A stretch of DNA of 7,406 bases, from the NCBI GenBank assembly GCA_003140115.1, contig PLIQ01000245.1, forward strand, positions 1 to 7,406, read 5' to 3'. Positions within the stretch are counted from its first letter, which is position 1. The number at the start of each line of letters is the position of its first letter. The notes under the pieces are model-generated. The model did no database searches and had not been told where the DNA came from. It saw only the letters and a list, made by a program, of their open reading frames with translations. Below, one piece after another: positions 4,227 to 7,406 of this stretch. This stretch comes from Actinomycetota bacterium (GTDB lineage: Bacteria; Actinomycetota; Actinomycetes; Streptosporangiales; Streptosporangiaceae). Both the position numbers and the translations under genes were made by a program.

Positions 4227-5518
4227 CCGCGTGGCTGATCAAGGACGTCGAAATCACCGGGCCTGGCCACCACGGGCCCACCGACCTGCTGGTGGCGGAC
4301 GGGACGATCACGGCCATCGGGGCCGGGCTGACCGACGCGGGCGCCCAGGTCCTCGACGCGGCCGGCCTGATCGCCCTGCCCGGCCTGGTGGACCTGCACA
4401 CGCACCTGCGCGAGCCGGGCCGCGAGGACGCCGAGACGATCGAGACCGGCACCCGCGCGGCGGCCCTGGGCGGCTTCACCGCCGTGCACGCCATGGCCAA
4501 TACCGAACCCGTCGCCGACACCGCCGGAGTGGTGGAGCAGGTCTGGCGGCTCGGCCGCGCGGCGGGTCACTGCGACGTCCAGCCGGTGGGCGCGGTCACC
4601 GTCGGACTGGCCGGGACCAGGCTCGCCGAGCTCGGCACCATGGCCGACTCGGCCGCCCGCGTCCGGGTGTTCTCCGACGACGGCCGGTGCGTGGCCGACC
4701 CGCTGCTCATGCGCCGGGCCCTGGAGTACGTCAAGGCCTTCGACGGGGTGATCGCCCAGCACGCGCAGGACCCTCGGCTCACCGAGGGCGCGCAGCTCAA
4801 CGAGGGCGAGATCTCCGGCCGCCTGGGCCTGGCCGGCTGGCCGGCCGTGGCCGAGGAGGCGATCATCGCCCGCGACTGCCTGCTCGCGGCGCACGTGGGC
4901 TCCACGCTGCACATCTGCCACGTCTCCACCGCGGGCTCGGCGGAGATCATCCGCTGGGCGAAATCCAAGGGCTGGCCGGTCACCGCCGAGGTCACCCCGC
5001 ACCACCTGCTGCTGACCGACGAGCTCGCGGTCGGCTACGACCCGGTGTTCAAGGTCAACCCGCCGCTGCGCACCGCGGCCGACGTGGCCGAGCTCAGGCG
5101 TGCGCTGGCCGATGGCACCATCGACTGCGTGGCCACCGACCACGCCCCGCACCCGGTGGAGGCCAAGGAGACGGAGTGGTCGGAGGCGGCCTTCGGCATG
5201 ACCGGGCTGGAGACCGCGCTGCGGGTGGTGCAGCAGGCCATGGTGGACACCGGGCTGCTGGACTGGTCCGGCGTGGCCGACCGGATGTCGGTCCGGCCGG
5301 CCCGGATCGGGCGGCTGGCCGGCCACGGCGCGCTGCTCGCGGTCGGCGTCCCGGCCAACCTCATGCTGTACGACCCGGCGGCACCAGCCGAGGCGGTGAG
5401 TCCGGTCGGCGCGTCCAAGAGCCGGAACACCCCGTTCGCCGGGATGCCGTTGCCCGGCCGTGTGGTGGCCACCTTCCTGCGCGGCACGCCCACCGTGCTT
5501 GACGGAAAGCTCGCCTGA
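4223..5518 (+). CDS. pyrC: Dihydroorotase (zinc-dependent amidohydrolase)
   Basis: This encodes 431 residues, the usual length of class I bacterial dihydroorotases. PyrC reversibly cyclises N-carbamoylaspartate to dihydroorotate. The amidohydrolase metal site is complete: H59 and H61 in [11 protein letters not shown]180 (IAQHAQD), H233 (LHICHVST) and the catalytic D306 in ATDHAPH. D153 in FSDDGR corresponds to an additional ligand position seen in class I enzymes. The C-terminal NLMLYDP and KSRNTPFAG strings are standard. The start is the GTG at 4223, in a GTGA overlap with the pyrB stop, with GGAGGTG at 4211-4217. The pyrC stop lies one base before the carA ATG. In Streptomyces, as I remember it, a small membrane-protein gene sits between pyrC and carA; here it is absent. 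Confidence 0.96.
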   Translation: MTAWLIKDVEITGPGHHGPTDLLVADGTITAIGAGLTDAGAQVLDAAGLIALPGLVDLHTHLREPGREDAETIETGTRAAALGGFTAVHAMANTEPVADTAGVVEQVWRLGRAAGHCDVQPVGAVTVGLAGTRLAELGTMADSAARVRVFSDDGRCVADPLLMRRALEYVKAFDGVIAQHAQDPRLTEGAQLNEGEISGRLGLAGWPAVAEEAIIARDCLLAAHVGSTLHICHVSTAGSAEIIRWAKSKGWPVTAEVTPHHLLLTDELAVGYDPVFKVNPPLRTAADVAELRRALADGTIDCVATDHAPHPVEAKETEWSEAAFGMTGLETALRVVQQAMVDTGLLDWSGVADRMSVRPARIGRLAGHGALLAVGVPANLMLYDPAAPAEAVSPVGASKSRNTPFAGMPLPGRVVATFLRGTPTVLDGKLA

Positions 5519-5519
5519 G

Positions 5520-6761
5520 ATGACCCAACAGCAGGCTCTGCTGGTGCTCGAAGACGGCACCACGCTCCACGGCACCGCCTTCGGCGCGGAGGGCGAGACG
5601 TTCGGCGAGATGGTCTTCAACACCGGCATGACCGGCTACCAGGAGACGCTGACCGATCCCTCGTACTGCCGCCAGATCGTCGCGATGACCGCGCCGCACA
5701 TCGGCAACACCGGCGTCAACGACGAAGACCCCGAATCCGGCCAGGTCTGGGTCAGCGGCTACGTGGTGCGCGAGCCGGCCAGGCTCGCCTCCAGCTGGCG
5801 GGCCACCCGGGACCTGGACGCCTATCTCCGCGCCGAGAACGTGCCCGGCATCGCTGTCCGCGGCACCAGGCTGCTGACCAGGCGGGTCCGCGAGCAGGGC
5901 GCCATGCGAGCGGCGATCAGCACCGTGGAGAGCAGCCCGGCGAAGCTCCTGGAGCGAGTGCTGGCCAGCCCGCAGATGACCGGGGCCGACCTGGCCCGGG
6001 TGGTGAGCACGCCGGAGCCATACACGATCAGGCCGGAAGGGCCCGCGCGGTACCGGGTGGTCGCCGTCGATCTGGGCATCAAGGCCTCCACCCCGCGCTA
6101 CCTCGCCGCCCGGGGCTGCGAGGTACTCGTGGTCCCCGCCACCACGACCGCCGCGCAGATCCTCGCCCAGGCGCCGGACGGGGTGTTCTTCAGCAACGGC
6201 CCCGGCGACCCGGCCGCGGCCACGTACGCGGTGGACGCGATGCGCGGGGTGCTGGACGCCGGGTTGCCGGTGTTCGGCATCTGCCTGGGCAGCCAGATCC
6301 TGGCCCTGGCCCTGGGCCTGGGCACCTACAAGCTGCGGTACGGGCACCGCGGCGTGAACCAGCCGGTCATGGACCTCGCCACCGGCCGGGTCTACATCAC
6401 CAGCCACAACCATGGCTTCGCCGCGGCGCTGCCGGGTGACGCGTACGGTCCCGACGAGGGAGGCGTTTCCGCGGAGACGCGCGACGCAATTGCGCCAGAC
6501 GTTTCCGCGGAGACGCGCGACGGCACCTCGTGGGCCCACGTGCCGTCACGGTCCCGGCTGCCGTTCGAGACGCCGTACGGGCCGGCCGTGGTCAGTCACG
6601 TCAACCTCAACGACGGCGTGGTCGAAGGCCTGCGCCTGGCCGAACGCCCGGTGTTCAGCGTCCAGTACCACCCCGAGGCCGCTCCCGGCCCGCACGACGC
6701 CGCGGACCACTTCGACCACTTCTGCGCTCTGCTCGAGGGGGGGAGCGATGCCGCGGCGTGA
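5520..6761 (+). CDS. carA: Carbamoyl-phosphate synthase small (glutaminase) subunit, with a repeat-encoded insertion
   Basis: This encodes 413 residues against roughly 375-385 usual for CarA. It hydrolyses glutamine and passes ammonia to CarB. The N-terminal small-subunit domain (about 5-145) has TGMTGYQE (35-42) and [13 protein letters not shown] (55-67). The C-terminal class I glutamine amidotransferase domain has FSNGPGDP (224-231), the nucleophile C255 in [15 protein letters not shown] (295-301) and the H384/E386 pair in VQYHPEA. Residues about 311-348, just before [16 protein letters not shown], are an extra Ser/Thr/Arg-rich loop with the tandem string VSAETRD (316-322 and 328-334). The usual GIDTRALT motif reads AVRGTRLLT (112-120). 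The start is the ATG at 5520, one base after the pyrC stop. An in-frame GTG at 5460 lies inside pyrC and adds an atypical Cys/Pro-rich head. Confidence 0.95.
   Translation: MTQQQALLVLEDGTTLHGTAFGAEGETFGEMVFNTGMTGYQETLTDPSYCRQIVAMTAPHIGNTGVNDEDPESGQVWVSGYVVREPARLASSWRATRDLDAYLRAENVPGIAVRGTRLLTRRVREQGAMRAAISTVESSPAKLLERVLASPQMTGADLARVVSTPEPYTIRPEGPARYRVVAVDLGIKASTPRYLAARGCEVLVVPATTTAAQILAQAPDGVFFSNGPGDPAAATYAVDAMRGVLDAGLPVFGICLGSQILALALGLGTYKLRYGHRGVNQPVMDLATGRVYITSHNHGFAAALPGDAYGPDEGGVSAETRDAIAPDVSAETRDGTSWAHVPSRSRLPFETPYGPAVVSHVNLNDGVVEGLRLAERPVFSVQYHPEAAPGPHDAADHFDHFCALLEGGSDAAA
6464..6522. repeat. Duplicated 23-bp near-palindromic element inside carA
   Basis: The 23 bp beginning CGTTTCCGCGGAGACG occur identically at 6464-6486 and 6500-6522, 36 bp apart, so the frame of carA is kept. 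The core TCCGCGGA is a perfect palindrome, and 6463-6480 is an 18-bp palindrome apart from one mismatched pair. Both copies encode VSAETRD in a loop that CarA relatives lack. The exact identity of the copies implies recent duplication or selection on the DNA itself. Confidence 0.85.
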
Positions 6762-7406
6762 GGATCTGAAGTCGGTCCTAGTGATCGGGTCGGGCCCGAT
6801 CGTCATCGGGCAGGGCTGCGAGTTCGACTACTCCGGCACCCAGGCCTGCCGCGTCCTCAAAAGCGAAGGCATCAGGGTCAGCCTGGTCAACTCCAACCCG
6901 GCCACGATCATGACTGACCCCGAGTTCGCCGACGCGACCTACGTGGAGCCGATCACCGTCGAGACGCTGGAGAAGGTCATCGCGATCCAGCGTCCCGACG
7001 CGGTGCTGCCCACCATGGGCGGCCAGACCGCGCTGAACGCCGCTGTCGCCCTCCACGACCAAGGTGTCCTGCAGAAGTACAACGTCGAGCTGATCGGCGC
7101 CAACATCGACGCGATCCGGGCGGGCGAGGACCGCGAGCGGTTCAAGGAGATCGTCACCGGCCTGGGCGCCGAGGTCCCGGCCAGCCAGATCTGCCGCGAC
7201 CTGGCGGAGTGCCTCGCCACCGCGGCAAGCCTGAACTACCCGGTCGTGATCCGCCCGAGCTTCACCCTGGGCGGCCTCGGGTCCGGCATCGCGAAAACCG
7301 AAGAAGACCTGCGGCGCATCGCCGGAGCCGGCCTGGACGCCAGCCCCACCCACGAGGTCCTGCTCGAGCAGAGCATTCTCGGCTGGAAGGAGTTCGAGCT
7401 CGAGCT
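6748..7406 (+). CDS. carB: Carbamoyl-phosphate synthase large subunit, N-terminal part (cut by window edge)
   Basis: 219 complete codons of a protein normally about 1,100 residues long are visible. CarB uses ammonia from CarA, bicarbonate and two ATP to make carbamoyl phosphate. The visible part is the pre-ATP-grasp domain with the hallmark [21 protein letters not shown] (12-32) and [11 protein letters not shown] (87-97), then the start of the first ATP-grasp domain. R129 (GEDRERF) and R169 ([10 protein letters not shown]) align by number with the ATP-binding arginines of the Escherichia coli enzyme. The glycine loop reads GGLGSG. The common QACEFDYSG here reads QGCEFDYSG. The ATG at 6748 lies 14 bp inside the carA end, and the carA stop is 6759-6761. 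A G-rich tract with GGGGGAG just upstream is the likely ribosome-binding site. The tight overlap suggests coupled translation of the two subunits. Confidence 0.96.
   Translation, partial: MPRREDLKSVLVIGSGPIVIGQGCEFDYSGTQACRVLKSEGIRVSLVNSNPATIMTDPEFADATYVEPITVETLEKVIAIQRPDAVLPTMGGQTALNAAVALHDQGVLQKYNVELIGANIDAIRAGEDRERFKEIVTGLGAEVPASQICRDLAECLATAASLNYPVVIRPSFTLGGLGSGIAKTEEDLRRIAGAGLDASPTHEVLLEQSILGWKEFELE

Noticed and set aside
4231..5502. Plus-strand 423-codon frame inside pyrC
   Set aside because: It is a shifted frame of pyrC with Arg/Gly/Pro-rich low-complexity translation and no family similarity.
4013..5629. Long minus-strand open frame (538 codons) antisense to pyrB, pyrC and carA
   Set aside because: It lies across three well-conserved plus-strand enzymes, crosses their boundaries, and has the His/Gly/Arg-rich composition of a complementary-frame artefact.
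6465..6515. Canonical parS sites in carA
   Set aside because: The elements differ from GTTTCACGTGAAAC at five of 14 positions, including the whole centre, so they cannot be called parS.

Overview
The window is very GC-rich, with strong G/C preference at third codon positions, GTG as well as ATG starts, and a clear BldD orthologue. This points to a morphologically complex, probably sporulating, high-GC Gram-positive bacterium (Actinomycetota). A Streptosporangiales or Thermomonosporaceae-type genome would fit, but the family cannot be fixed from this sequence alone.

Layout: (1) Bases 1-795, minus strand: the first 265 codons of a Pro/Ala-rich protein of unknown function that runs off the left edge. 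It carries a pentapeptide repeat and then a decapeptide repeat encoded by a 30-bp DNA repeat. (2) Bases 796-1283: a non-coding divergent gap with two strong inverted repeats, an AT-rich direct repeat and a TTCGAA-like cluster. (3) Bases 1284-1766, plus strand: a small HEPN-domain protein of the SAV_6107 type. (4) Bases 1773-2267, minus strand: bldD, convergent with the HEPN gene with 6 bp between the stop codons. (5) Bases 2268-2646: a divergent control region. It holds a bldD promoter overlapped by a BldD-type operator, a Crp-type palindrome, a pyr -10 element, and an RNA hairpin that looks like a PyrR-binding loop enclosing the pyrR Shine-Dalgarno sequence. (6) Bases 2647 to the end, plus strand: the pyrimidine operon pyrR-pyrB-pyrC-carA-carB. 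Its genes overlap by 4 bp or 14 bp or are separated by 1 bp, and carB is cut by the right edge.

How the genes work together: CarA and CarB make carbamoyl phosphate, PyrB condenses it with aspartate, and PyrC closes the ring to dihydroorotate. PyrR senses uridine nucleotides and probably represses translation of the polycistronic mRNA by stabilising the leader hairpin. BldD is the c-di-GMP-controlled master repressor of development and appears to repress its own promoter.

The most unusual features are two in-frame, repeat-derived insertions in otherwise conserved enzymes: a G-rich palindromic stretch in the interdomain region of PyrB, and a duplicated 23-bp near-palindromic element in CarA. 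Others are the long repetitive minus-strand gene at the left edge and the structured leader in front of it. I found no CRISPR array, transposase, tRNA or rRNA, and no wholly new multi-gene system.
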